Source: Pneumocystis sp. 'macacae' (taxonomy: Eukaryota > Ascomycota > Pneumocystomycetes > Pneumocystales > Pneumocystaceae). From it: a stretch of 64,000 nt of DNA. Under the pieces are notes generated by a model. It saw nothing but the letters and a program-made list of their open reading frames with translations. It was not told the origin of the DNA and made no database searches. Positions 23,291 to 36,020 of this stretch are shown here, piece after piece. Every line of letters starts with the position of its first letter. Position 1 is the stretch's first letter. The stretch spans positions 186,001 through 250,000 of the forward strand of contig CM030725.1 in NCBI GenBank assembly GCA_018127085.1, given 5' to 3'. The position numbers and the translations under genes were made by a program.

Positions 23291-25859
23291 ATGAACGTAA
23301 AACCATCATATTTGCATTTTGCGGTTCGTGGGGCACCCATACCTTATGGTAAATATATATAGATAGATAGGAATAGTTTTTATTATTTTTTTCTAACATT
23401 TTTTAGGTATTTTTCTTATCATAGGAATCATTAATCAATCTAATCATTTAATTGACATAAATTATTTGAATGAAACATATATTCCTAATTGTAATAACAA
23501 AGAAGTTTTATCTTTTCAAAAGACTGAAAATGACCCCAATGTATATGGCGTAGTTTCTATTTTAAAGATACTTTTGGGATATCTAAAAGAACCGTTGAAA
23601 AATGAGTCAGAAATTATTCAATGGGCTGAATATGCTTCGACGAAGATTGATTTTTCAAATTTCAAAGATTTAAGCTCTGTTTTTACATATTTAGATGATT
23701 TTTTGTCTTCTCGAAAAATGTTAATTGACGATCAAGTAACATTTGCAGATTGGATAGTTTGGGGAGCTTTAAAGGGTAATGTATATGCTCAAGGACTATT
23801 GAAGAAAAATCTCCATATTCATCTTAATCGATGGTATCATGAAATTGAATTGGATAATTTTGTTAATAAAACAATTCAATTATTGATAAAAGAAATAATT
23901 GGGGTAATTATTTCTTTACCTGTTTATATTAATAATTTGGAATTAGAGAAAATCTAATTCAAAAGCAAAAAAACCTACTGCGAATTACAATATTGGGCTT
24001 CAAGATGCATTTGAAGGTAAAGTTGTTACACGATTTCCTCCAGAGCCAAACGGATATTTACATATTGGTATTAGAATGTCTATCTATATTTCATTATTAA
24101 AAAAAATAGGTCATGCAAAAGCAGCAATTCTTAATGAATATTTTGCTAGACAATATAAAGGAAAATTAATTATACGCTTTGATGATACTAATCCAAGTAA
24201 AGAAAAGGTAATTTATTATTTAAAAATTTTTCTTAACAAATACAAAAGACAGAATTTCAAGATGGTATATTAAAAGATCTTGAGTTATTGGGAATCGAAG
24301 GTGATGAAATAACATTTTCATCAGACTATTTTAATGAAATATATGACTTTTGTGTACAAATGATTAAAGATGGAAATGCATATGCTGATGATACAGACAA
24401 AGATACAGTAAATATAAAATCAAATTGTGCTAAACTAATATTTTAGATGCGTGCCCAAAGAATGGATGGTATAGAAAGTAAAAGACGAAATCGAAGTATA
24501 GAAGAAAATCTTGAAATATTTTCTCAAATGTCAAAAGCTACTGAAATTGTATGTATCATATAATCAGATTTTATATTCTTACATGTAAGGGTTTGTTAAA
24601 TACAATTCGTGCAAAAATATCTATAGATAGTCCAAATAAAGCTTTAAGAGATCCTGTTATTTATCGATGTAATTTAACACCTCATCATAGAACTGGAACT
24701 ACTTGGAAAGTGTATCCAACTTATGATTTTTGTTGTCCTATTGTCGACAGCATTCAAGGTGTGACTCATGCGTTAAGAACAAATGAATATAAAGATAGAG
24801 ATGCTCAATATCAATGGATGATCAAAACTCTTAAACTTAGGAAAGTTTATATATGGGAGTTTAGTAAAATCAATTTTGTTCGTACGTTACTTAGCAAAAG
24901 AAAGTTACAACAGCTTGTAGATAGTGGGAGAGTTTGGGGATGGTATGTTTTTATAAAATATTTAAAATTTTTTAATATAAATGGGTTAGGGATGATCCAA
25001 GAATGCCAACAATTCTTGGTATTAGGCGTAGGGGAATGACTATTGAAGCGTTAAAACAATATATAATTAGTCAGGGTCCATCAAAAAATGTTCTTAATTT
25101 AGATTGGTCAAGTCTTTGGGCTATTAATAAAAAAATAATTGATCCTATTGCACCTCGTTATACTGCAATAAATTCAGAAAACATGTGAATATTTTTAAAT
25201 ATATATTAGTAATTCTAACGTGATGCAGTGTAAAAGCTTTTTTATCTAATGGGCCAAGTACTGTATATATTGAAGAAAAACTTAAACATAAAAAAAACCC
25301 CCAAATTGGTACAAAAAAAACAGCATTTTATAGATCCATCCTACTTGATCAAGAAGATGCTTTAACATTCAAAGATGGCGAAGAGGTAATATTTTCTATA
25401 GTTTTTTTTTATTTAAATGATTAGATTACACTTATGGATTGGGGAAATGCCATTATAAAAGAAATATTTAAAAACGATTATGGCTTTGTTGAATCAATTA
25501 GAATGGAACTTCATCTTGAAGGTGATTTTAAAACAACAGAAAAAAAAATTACATGGCTAGCTGATCTTTCTAATCTTATTGATGCTGAATGTATTGATTT
25601 TGATTATTTAATTACAAAGGATAAACTAGAAGAAAATGAACTTCTTGAAGATTTTCTAACATCTTGTACTGAATTTCATTCAAAAATAAAAGTTGACACA
25701 AATTTTTTGAGTCTTTCTAAATCAGACATTATTCAATTAGAAAGAAAAGGTTATTTTATTTGTGATCAGCCTTGTGATTCTGAAGGGAAAGGCCTTGTAT
25801 TATTTGCAATCCCTGATGGAAAAACTGTTAATAAATATGGTGTTAAAAATAAGTTATAG
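23291..25859 (+). CDS. GUS1: cytosolic glutamyl-tRNA synthetase
   Basis: Charges tRNA-Glu in the cytosol. An N-terminal GST-like domain (residues ~1-190, including [16 protein letters not shown]) precedes the class Ic catalytic core: [13 protein letters not shown] then [12 protein letters not shown], with the HIGH motif split by an intron at 24068-24109; [24 protein letters not shown]; and [10 protein letters not shown] as the KMSKS loop. The anticodon-binding beta-barrel part follows ([12 protein letters not shown]) and it ends [16 protein letters not shown]. This is the archaeal/eukaryotic type, not the mitochondrial one. At least eight exons. Confidence 0.94.
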
Positions 25860-25912
25860 AGATATGAATTTTCGTCGAATCTTTAAATTTTAAAAAATTT
25901 AGAAAATTATTA

Positions 25913-26550
25913 ATGTTTTTGATAAAAGCGAATAGTCTTTGTAGTAGCATTTTTATATGTAGATTTTTAAAAAAAAACATAACAAGTACTTTTTTTCGTT
26001 TTTCTAGGCCTTATACTTTAGGTATAAAAAAACATATGTTTTAAACATTGTTTACACTATTTTAGCAAAAAAAGAAAATAAGTTTAAAGAAATTCCTATT
26101 TTCCAGGATTTTCCATCGCTTTTTAAAGGAAATGCGTTGGAGAGAGTTCAACAAACTCAAATTCAGGCATTAGATCCTACTTCTGAAAGAACACTTCTTT
26201 TTTCAAAAAAATCACCATATTCTATTAGACCAGGCGACATTTTACAAGTAGAAACATACAATTCACTTCCAAATAAAACAAATATATCAACCTTTTCTGG
26301 TTATTTAATAGCCATTCGTAGAAAAGGCGTAGACACAAGTTTTCGTCTTCGCAATCAAATTATGAAAACAGGAGTAGAAATACAATTTAGTCTTTATAGT
26401 CCAACAATCAAAAGTATAAAAGTATTGCTAAGAGGGGCTTTAGGAAGAATTCGTAGGGCAAAATTATATTATTTAAGACAACCTAAACATAATCCTGGAC
26501 CCGTTGAAAATATAATAAAACAGAAAGAAAAACAGCATAAAACAAATTAA
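25913..26550 (+). CDS. IMG1: mitochondrial ribosomal protein bL19m
   Basis: Large-subunit mitoribosome protein. Exon 1 encodes a basic, Ser/Phe-rich presequence (MFLIKANSLCSSIFICRFLKK). After a short intron, the core has YSIRPGDILQVETYNSLPN, FSGYLIAIRRKGVDTSFRLRNQIMKTGVE and YSPTIKSIKVLL, the conserved L19 pattern, and the RIRRAKLYYLR end. About 200 residues. It starts only 53 bp after the GUS1 stop in the same direction and ends 25 bp from the POM34 stop in the opposite direction. Confidence 0.9.
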
Positions 26551-26575
26551 ACATGTTACTACACTGTTTGCATTT

Positions 26576-27757
26576 TTATGGAGAGAAACTATCCTATAAT
26601 AATTAAAATAAGTAAAAAAATATAAATAACTTACCAACGAATATCGTTTATTTAAGTACCGAGGATTCGACATAAACGATGTTCTATCCCGAAGATTTTC
26701 ATTTAAAAAGCTTGTTGGGGGTATATTTAAGTTTGTAAATGTTGGGGATGATAATTCATTTCGAAGTGGAGAAGGTTTCGAAGGGTTTTTTGTTTCACTA
26801 TTGGAATGAGATGTTTGAGAGCCCTCATTATATGGAGTAATCTGCTGTGGAGAGAGACGCGGTGATTGTCGGCTCTAATTGCAATTTTAATATAAATATA
26901 AAAACAAAAAAAAGCAAACCCGTGGGGAACTTTTGGTATATCTTGGAGGAGTGATGCTATTATTTGATGGTGATGAAGTGAAAACTAGAAAATGTAAGTA
27001 GTTTCAACTGTAATACTTGGTTGAGAAGCAAAGACCATCAGGATCAAGTCCGAATAATTTTCTTTGTATAGGTGTTAATGAAAGATCCAAAAATGTATCT
27101 TTTGGCCGAATAAATCTTAGCACAGCCTCGAAAATATTGTAAAGTAGAACAACATAAATAAGTATATCTGGTGTTTGTTATAAAATATATAAATAAATAA
27201 ATATTTACTGAAATATTTTAAATATATTTTAAAATTAGTGAATTGTCTTATATAAGTCCCCGGAAATCTCAGAAACATATGAATAATTAATTAGTTATAC
27301 GGAAAATATACCTTTTATTAATGTAGTTTTTAACCCAATGAATAATAACAATTGCCAGTATATTGACAATTAATCTTTTTAGGGTTTCTTCTTTAACACC
27401 CGTTTTTCTAATACGTTTAAAAATTATATCCAATGATGGATGCCTCCAGAAGCCTACAGGAAGCTTCTGAATTGTATTTTTCTGTGTTTCTGATAAAGGA
27501 AAAGAAAGAGGTGTATGAAAATTAGTATCTGAGATACATTTTGAACTTTTTTTAATTTCAGAAGACCAATCCCCATAAATTTCAGAAGATAAAGGTGATT
27601 TGTATCCTTTTTTTTCTCTCAAATTCAACGAATCTTTTATTTTTTTTTGATTTAAAGATTGTGGAGATTTGTTATATAAATTTCGTGTAAAAGTTAAATT
27701 TGGAAATGGAGAACCACATGATGATTGTTTTCTATGTTCTTCACTAGGAAAAGTCAT
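26576..27757 (-). CDS. POM34: Pom34-like nuclear pore membrane protein
   Basis: Predicted integral membrane nucleoporin (NPCC family). The N-terminal ~125 residues are hydrophilic and Ser/Lys-rich; two membrane segments follow (LKRLIVNILAIVIIHWV and ILIYVVLLYNIFEAVL), then LTPIQRKLFGLDP and TPPRYTKSS, which resemble the conserved part of Pom34. The Ser/Pro-rich C-terminus ends SLDSFSP after a canonical GTAAGT intron near 26630. Between the two membrane segments I infer a small exon (about 27190-27250). Family name is from recalled motif pattern, not a search. Confidence 0.65.
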
Positions 27758-28106
27758 TTTTTATCGTTTTTCTCCTCAAAACTTCTGAAATAAATGGATT
27801 TATTTTTTAAAAACCCTTTAACAGAATTATTTCAATATGTTAACCAACGTCGTTATTTTGTCAAATTTTTTTATTGATAAAAATAATTATTTGTTGTAAA
27901 ATTTTAGTTAATATTAAATATTAAATTAAATTAAAAATTTAGTTTTTTTACTGACAGTTTTATTAATTGATTTGTTTTTCCTCCTTATTTTGGCCTTATT
28001 TTCATGAAGTTTTTTATTAATATCTAAGACTTAAAATTTAAATAAAAAACCGATAGTTCATTTCTATATTATTTTTTTTTCTGTATAGAGGAAAGTGTTT
28101 ATTTTA
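27758..28106. other. divergent intergenic region POM34 / AMP-binding-like gene
   Basis: AT-rich; no ORF, RNA gene or clear repeat. Presumably holds both promoters. Confidence 0.5.
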
Positions 28107-29941
28107 ATGGATCTAATTTCTTATATTCTTTTATGCTTAATTACACTTGTTCTTTTCTTATCTTTTTTTGATAAATATCCTGATATTTCTCCGTATTTAT
28201 TAGAATATCAGTCATCTTTTTCTCATTCTCGTAATTATGGAGAATCTGCAATATATAAGAATAAGATTATTCCTTCAGATTTATTTCTTTTGGAAGAAAA
28301 AATATTATATTTTAAAACAAGTTATTATAAAATTTTAAAGGATATTTTTCAAGAAAGCTTAAATAAAAAATCTAAATCAAAAATATATTCTGTATTTAAA
28401 GAAGAAATACATGAAGTATGTGTCCATTTAGAGTTTAATACTTATATTTTTATTAGTTTTCTTATGGTTTCTCCGATAATTTATGTTTTTTATACTAATA
28501 TATTAATAAAGATGATCTGAAAAAAAAAATTTTTTCTTTTCAAACTTACATTTTTAACTCTCATTCAAATGCAAAAAAACTTGCTATTTATCTGCCAAAC
28601 ACGTTAGAAAACTTTATTGCAAGTATAGGTATAACTAATATTTATAAATATTAAGAAACACTTAATCAAAAATAGTGGCACACTTTTCCGGATTGACTCT
28701 TGTAGTTATACCTATATTGGAAAATATGAACTTTTCTTTCTTTATGGAAATAATTTATGCTATTAAACCAGATTTATTGATTATTGATAATATATTTTTA
28801 TTAGACGATTTAGAAAAAATTACTGCGATTTCTGAAATTATTCTTGTTACAAAAAAAAGCAATTATTTAGTTTCAAAGAATATCAATTCTGCAATAAAAA
28901 ATTGGAATGATATTTGTAATTCAGAAAATTTATATTTTGAAAAAACATTAAATTTAATACAAGATACTTTAATTATATTTGTAAACGTCGAAAAAAATAG
29001 GAAGTTTACTATATCAGAGTTCTCACATCTTGTATGTGTTTTATTTATTTTATTATATTCCTAACAAACTTAGAATGTTATTTCTGCATACATTGGATTA
29101 AAAAATGATATTTTAGAAAAATGCAAATTTACAGATAAGGATGTCTTTCAGTCAACTATTCCATATTTAGATCATTTTTCTCGAATTGTCCTTTATAGTG
29201 CTTTTATAACTGGTATATAACTTTTTTTAAAAAAAAAACTAATTATTTAGGTTCTAGTATTATTTTTAAATCTGAATTTCTGAATATTTCCGATTCTATA
29301 TGTTATGATTTATCACCTACAATACTTTTAGTGTAAGCTATATATTATACTATTATATATTCACATTCTTATATCATTAAAGACCATCCGAGACTATTTT
29401 ATATTTAGCCAATAAAGTTAGTTCATATGTAAATTCCTCAATATTTGGTTTTTGGTATAAATTATCTAATTCTTCTTTAAATAATGGACGAATTTCTAAA
29501 GGAATTCCATTCATACATAAGTCACTTGGAATAACTAATAAATTAAAACTTTTACTTACAAATTATACTTTTGAAAATTTTAAAGACTTAAATATATCAC
29601 AAATTAGAATAATTCAAGCAGGACTTGGTATTAAAATTACGCGATCTTTATGCTGTAATAATGTTTTTGGCCCTATTTCATCCACTAATCCTAATGATTA
29701 TCGTCAAAAAGTCCATTTTGGTCCTCCTTCATCTACTTTAGAAATTAAAATTGTTAATTTAAATTCAGAAAATGAATTTGGATTAACAAGTGGATATGTA
29801 TATTTTTTTATCTTTTTCTTTAATTAATATCTAAAGATATTTGTACGAGGATTATCGGTTACTTTTAAAAATATTGATAGTTGGATTTATACTGGGTTAA
29901 ATGGTATTTTTGCAGAGGACGGATGTCTTATTGTTAAATAA
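28107..29941 (+). CDS. AMP-binding-fold (ANL superfamily)-like protein, degenerate, membrane-anchored
   Basis: About 500 residues. The first ~20 residues form a hydrophobic anchor (LISYILLCLITLVLFLSFF). The rest follows the plan of AMP-dependent synthetases: a substrate-entry segment (KKLAIYLPNTLENFIASI), LTLVVIPILEN, a middle block ISEFSHLNVISAY where a hTHxN-type segment normally lies, GLGIKITRSLCCNNVFGPISSTN, HFGPPSSTLEIKIVN and a hinge-like FVRGLS. The Ser/Thr/Gly P-loop signature (SGTTGxPKG) that should precede the middle block is absent, and the DxxxTG-like motif is reduced to WIYTGLNG. A non-catalytic or divergent role is inferred. One proposed intron (near 28486) is only about 27 nt, so exon joins there are uncertain. 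Confidence 0.6.
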
Positions 29942-30346
29942 TCTTCAATAAACTATAAAAATGTGATAAGAAAACGGAAGAAATTTTAGAATGATTATTT
30001 ATGTATTTAACTATCTTTATAATACATTTAATCTCAATTTTTTAATAAAAATAATAAATATCATTTATTTTAATATACCGTATTTTTAAAAATAAGCATA
30101 TTTTATTTTTTTGTTTAAAAATATTACATTTTAAATAACATAGTCATTATGCGAATATTGTTGTAGATTAAATATTTTTATACAGACTATAATTTATATT
30201 TTTTTTACTAAAATATTTATCACTAGCGACTAATTTTTGATGATTTTTTTCATATTTTTTTTTAAATATTTTTTGTTATTTTTAACTTAAATTTTACCTT
30301 TATTTTAAAATTATTATTAGTTTTTTAAAGTTTAACTATATTTTAT
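29942..30346. other. AT-rich intergenic gap before QNS1
   Basis: Extremely AT-rich, full of short A and T runs; nothing else visible. Probable QNS1 promoter and 3' UTR of the preceding gene. Confidence 0.5.
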
Positions 30347-33164
30347 ATGAATCGTTTTATAACAGTGGCTACATGGTAATTTGATATTTTATTAAAAAAT
30401 GTTTTTGAAATTTTGATTTAGTTCTTTAAACCAATGGGCATTAGATTTTGAAGGGAATTGCGATAGAATTTTAAAAAGTATTATTGAGGCAAAAAAACAG
30501 GGTGCTGTTCTTCGTATTGGACCTGAACTCGAAATAACGTAATAATTTATATTTAAATAGTTTAATTATTTTTAAACCTTTTAGTGGTTACGGGTGTTAT
30601 GGTATTAATATATAAGTTGAATACTATTTTTTATCTTTTTTAGATCATTTTTTAGAAAATGATACTTATACACATTCATGGGAAATGTTATGTCGTATAC
30701 TTAATTCAGATGAAATAAATGATATAATTGTTGATCTGGGGATGTAAGTAATATTTCTAAACAGGTTTTATATCTAATTTAAAGGCCTATTATATATCAA
30801 GGCATGAGATATAATTGCAGAATAATTATTTATAATAAAAAAATTCTTTTAATTCGCCCAAAATTATGCTTGGCTAATAATGGGAACTATAGAGAAATGA
30901 GATATTTTTCAAATTGGAATAAAAGGATGTTTACTGATAATTTTTGTCTTCCTGAAATTGTTTCTTCTATTACTGGACAAGTATGTATATGTCTAATATA
31001 TAATTCTCTATATGATTTAAGAAAACAGTCCCTATAGGTGACTCAATTATAGTTACACAAGATACGTCTATAGGTTATGAAATGTGCGAAGAATTATTTA
31101 CGTTTTCAAGGTAAAATATTATTTATAAATATGATAATTAATTTTTAGTCCTCATATTGATCTTGCATTAAATGGTGTCGAAATAATATGTAATTCAAGT
31201 GGAAGTCATCATGAACTTGGAAAGATCAATACTAGAATAAATCTTATTCAAGAAGCTATGTCAAAAGTTTGTAAATATATTTTATGTTTTTTTGTCTCAC
31301 TAGATGAAGTCAGGAGGCATTTATTTATATGCAAATCAACAAGGATGTGATGGTGATAGGTTATATTATGATGGTTCTGCTATGATTATAGTAAATGGCT
31401 TTATTGTAGCTCAGGGACCTCAATTTTCACTTAATGATGTGGTAATATTTAGAAAAATAAAAAAATATAACTTATATTTTTAAAAAAGGATGTTGTATCC
31501 GCTACTATTGATTTGGATGATATTAGAAGTTATAGAAATGGTATTTGTCAAGGTATTCAGTCTTTAAATACTTCTTTGTATAATAAGATTTATTGTTCTA
31601 AAATTTTATCAAAAAGTATGTTTGACTTAAATTCGGAAGGAATAGTACCAGTTTCCCCTATAATTCCTAAATATTACTCTATTGAGGAAGAAATTGCGTA
31701 AGAATTAATATTTTTATATTTTAATTAACAACTTAGTTTTTCCCATGCGTGTTGGCTTTGGGATTATCTTAGAAAGTCAAACAATAATGGATTCTTTTTG
31801 GCATTGAGTGGAGGATCTGATAGTTGTGCTACAGCTCTTACTGTATATATTATGTGTAAAAAAGTTGTTGATGCTTTAAAAAATCAAAGTTCGAGTCTAT
31901 TTGTTTTATCATTACAATTAATTAATTATAACAGATACTCAAGTTGCAAGTGATCTTTGTAAAATATTAGGATGGTCTAAATATTCTAAGCATCTTCCAG
32001 AAACACCAGAAGAGCTCGCAAGGTAAACTATAATTATTTTTTGAGTTAATTTATTATTTTAGAGAGATCTTTTATACTTCATATATGGGCACTGAAAATT
32101 CTAGTCCTGAAACAAAAAGGAGATCAAAAGAACTTTCTAATGCAATTGGGAGCTATCATGTTGACTTTAATATGGATAATCTTATCAAAGTAACATTACA
32201 AATATTTTCTTGTGTTACAGGAAAACAAGTTAAATTTAAGCAGTATGGAGGAACTGATTGTGAAAATATAGCTCTACAAAATCTTCAGGTATTTATAATA
32301 CTATTAATTTTCTTAATAAAAGTAAGGTTTTAATTTGTTAGGCTCGTTTCCGTATGGTTCTTAGTTATTTTTTTTCACAATTACTTCCATGGGTAAGAGG
32401 AAAATCAGGTTTACTTCTTGTTCTAGGATCTACGAATTTAGATGAATGGTAAATCATATTTAGTATATAATTTTTATTAATTTGACATAAAAAGTTTAAG
32501 GGGGTATTTTACAAAATATGATTGTTCTGTTAGTATTATTCTTAAATTTTCAATCAAATTAACTTAATTTAAGAGTGCAGATATTAATCCTATCGGTACT
32601 ATTTCTAAAACAGATCTTAATCAATTTATTAAATTCGTTCATGATAATTTCAAATTACCTTTACTTCAGGAATTCTTAGTTGCTAAGCCTACTGCCGAAC
32701 TTGAACCATTTTCCGAGGAATATACCCAATCTGATGAAGTATTTATTTAATCTTATAATATATTATTTAACTTCAAAGGTTGACATGGGTTTTACTTATG
32801 ATGAGCTCAATATTTTCGGTAAACTTCGAAAAATTAATAAATGTGGACCATATAGCATGTTTCTCAAACTTATTTATAAGTGGAAAAGTAGTTTACCTCC
32901 TATGATTGTAATATTTTTTATCCTAAGATTTTATTTTATTTATAAATTTAGATTGCTGAAAAAGTTAAACGTTTATGGTTTTATTATTCTGTCAATAGAC
33001 ATAAAATGACAACATTGACTCCAGCGTGTCATACAGGGCCATGCAGTTTAGACGATAATAGATATGATCTTAGACCTTTTCTTTATAATATAAAATGGTC
33101 ATGGCAATTTAAACGTATAGATGATGAATTGAAAACATTAGAAATAAAAACTAAAAATATATAA
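30347..33164 (+). CDS. QNS1: glutamine-dependent NAD+ synthase
   Basis: Last step of NAD synthesis, amidating nicotinate adenine dinucleotide with ammonia from glutamine. The N-terminal nitrilase domain shows its triad in order: Glu (GPELEIT), Lys ([17 protein letters not shown]) and Cys (YEMCEELF). The C-terminal synthetase domain has the PP-loop [59 protein letters not shown] and HTGPCSLDD near the end. Roughly 700 residues in about a dozen exons. The DECLRGYF join fixes an acceptor at AAAAAG near 32502. Start MNRFITVAT is in a small first exon. Confidence 0.94.
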
Positions 33165-33328
33165 CTTTTTAAGTTAGTATTATTTACAGTTAATTATAAT
33201 AGCATAAGAATAATATAATATTATTTCTAAGTTTTAAAAATTGAATTTTAAATATAGGATACCAAAAAATATAACGGATGCATTGATTTTATGCATTAAA
33301 ACAAAGATATATCTTAAATCTTTTCGAA

Positions 33329-35581
33329 TTAATCCAAAAATATATCATCACAGACTTTACTTTTTGATAAAGCAGAGGATTTAGCCCATCTAAAAATCTA
33401 AGTATTTCTTAATGTATAAATACTTTTCTTACATTCTAACAGTATGGTCATCTCCCGCAGATGCAAACATTACAGGATTAACAGGACTCCATGAAACAGA
33501 ATTTACAGTACCCTTATGACTTTTAAGGGTTTCAATTAAAGAACCATTTTCTCTATGCCATACGTAAACCTGAGAGTCTAGTACAAGTCAATTTAAAAGA
33601 AAAAAGTACATAAAAATTTATAAACCTTCACTTCCACTTAGAATAAAATTTTCCTGAGCACCTCCAAAACATGATCGTATTATATAATTGCCTTGATGCT
33701 GACCAGCATATTTCTTAACAACCTGCATTTTCTCTAAATCCCATAGATAAACTTCCTAAAAATATATTTAATCTTTAATATATATTCCTTATATATATAC
33801 CTGTGATGATACATTTATAATTGCAAACTTTGAGTCCTTCGAAATACTAATACACGTTAAATCACTCTGCATTAAAAAGCTAAATTCAAGAGTTCTATTT
33901 AAAAGATTATAAACATGAAGCATTTTCTCGGTTCCTCCAGCTATAAATTTTTTACCATCTGGTGTTACAGCAAGATCATAAACTCTTGAACCCTTCCATT
34001 GGTGAATTATTATCCCGTCAATATTCCAAAGAATAACATCCATATCCAAACTGGCAGTAATAAATCCAGATTCATCAGGAAGCCAAGAACATGATGTTAC
34101 AAAATCTTTGTGGTGCGTTATTGTTCTTATGCAAATACCGGACTAATAAAATATAAATTTTTATCTTCAAAAATTTCATTATGTAATTACTCTAACGTCC
34201 CATAATTTTGCCATATGGTCTTGACCACATGTCAAAATTAACTCATCGCTAGGTGACCAGTCCACATATATGACTGGTTTTTCATGTTCTTTTAATACAT
34301 ATAAAGGTTTATAAGTCTAAAATAATGAAAAAAAAAAAAAAACAAAATATTATTTAAATACCTGAAGATTCCAAATAATAGCAGTAGAATCTTTTGAAGC
34401 AGATGCTAAGTACTTTCCATTATGTGAAAATCGAGTACACCATACTTCATCTGTATGGTCCCTAAGAATTTTAATAACAGTATTAGGAAATTGATCTTTT
34501 TCGCAATGATGATCTGAAAGTAATGATGAGAAATTAGAACTTGTATGATATAAACATTGTGATATTTGATAATTTCTAGCTTGAGTCAAAAGTCTCATAA
34601 GTCTCTTTTCTGGAATCATTAAAGTAGGTGATATATATTCTATAATTAAATTTAGAAACGAAATTTTAAAGTAAGAATACTTGAAACTTTCTTAAGAAGT
34701 TTTTGCCGTGAACCTCCATTCGCGCCTTCCCATGAAGCTCTTGTTTTAAGATCTTCAATAGAAGAAGACATAATTAAACTTTAAATAGATTAAAAAGTAT
34801 TAATATTATAAAAGTATACCTAGTAAGAAAATGTAATCTTTCTTTATTATAGTTAAGTGGTGTAAGTTCTTCTCTTAAAACTATTAATGCTTCTGGAATC
34901 TTTTTCATTTCCAAAAGCTCTAGAAATTTTTGTTGTCTAAGATAAAATAAAATATTCTACAAAAGTTAAAATGCATGATTAATGTTCAAAAAAACATATA
35001 CCGCAGGTAGTGATGTTTGATGTATAAAAAATGAATTAAGAAGTTCTTCAGCACGTTCCCAATTCCCAGATATAATAGATTCCTTAAATTGCAAAACATG
35101 TGTAGATTCAATTGAAAAACCTGATTCACGTTCTAAATTAGAGACTGAAGAACTAATATTTTAATTAGCATATAATTTACACGCTTCCCTTCAAAAAATA
35201 CTTATATCCAAAGTCTTTAAGAGTCTGTAAAATTAATCTTATAATTTCTTCTTTTTCAATAGAATTACTTTTAAGTTGATTTTTTTCATTATAAACATCA
35301 CTCATAATTAAATCATGATCGGCCTTCTCAGTAATACAATTATGATAAAGTGAGCTATTACAGCTATTTACAATAGATTCTTCCTGTTTCATATTAAAAG
35401 AACAACTGTCTGTTAATGACAAAATTCGCGCTTTTTTACTAGGTCTATCTGGTATAAAATCAGAAGAACGGTGATCCTCCAAACTCCCCCCAAGACAAAA
35501 AGACTTATCCTCAATGTATGATTCTATTCTATTGTTCTCCAGAGTGTAATGATCAATGTATTTTGCTTTTTTGAAAAGCAA
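33329..35581 (-). CDS. GID7: Gid7/WDR26-type WD40 subunit of the GID ubiquitin ligase
   Basis: Subunit of the GID/CTLH E3 ligase, known in yeast for degrading gluconeogenic enzymes. A LisH-like helix ([15 protein letters not shown]) and a CTLH-type region ([15 protein letters not shown]...[23 protein letters not shown]) precede seven WD40-like blades (e.g. [31 protein letters not shown]). The frame seems to stop at 33429 after TVRM, but a GTAAGA donor and TTTTTAG acceptor join TVRIWAKSS and a stop at 33329, completing the last blade. The 5' end is unclear: the frame is open up to 35581 without an ATG, and the first in-frame Met is at 35392, so a small upstream exon or the internal Met may be the true start. 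Confidence 0.88.
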
Positions 35582-36020
35582 TAAAGATCAATATAATATT
35601 AAAATTAAGTCAATTTTTTTCAAGAAAAAACTTTAGCACTTTTGTTATCTATTTATCCTTTAATTATGCTTAAAAGGTGTATTTAAGTTACATAAGGCAG
35701 ATAATATATATATGTATGTTGAAAGGTCTTTAATGTTTTCTTCACTAGTTTATAGACTTTTTTTGACTTTTTTCTCCTATTCTTCGAAAAATGTTTTAGA
35801 AGAATTACTTATCTTAAATCCTTCCTTTTTACAGTAATTAATTCGATATTTTCACTATTTTATGTTATTTTTAAATTGGACGTAATTGATGCTTGGAAAC
35901 TTTCGATGACCAAAGCTTGAGAGTTATAATTGGTACAACGTTAAATAATTTAAATATTTCTCATAAACAGAAAAATAAGTTTATTCTTGAATAAAAAAGC
36001 TAATTCTTATTTTGAAAATA
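35582..36020. other. divergent intergenic region GID7 / VMA1
   Basis: AT-rich except around 35876-35945, where two inverse CCAAT boxes (ATTGG at 35876 and 35931) lie about 55 bp apart, roughly 90-145 bp upstream of the VMA1 start. May hold a missing GID7 first exon; none could be placed. Confidence 0.35.
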
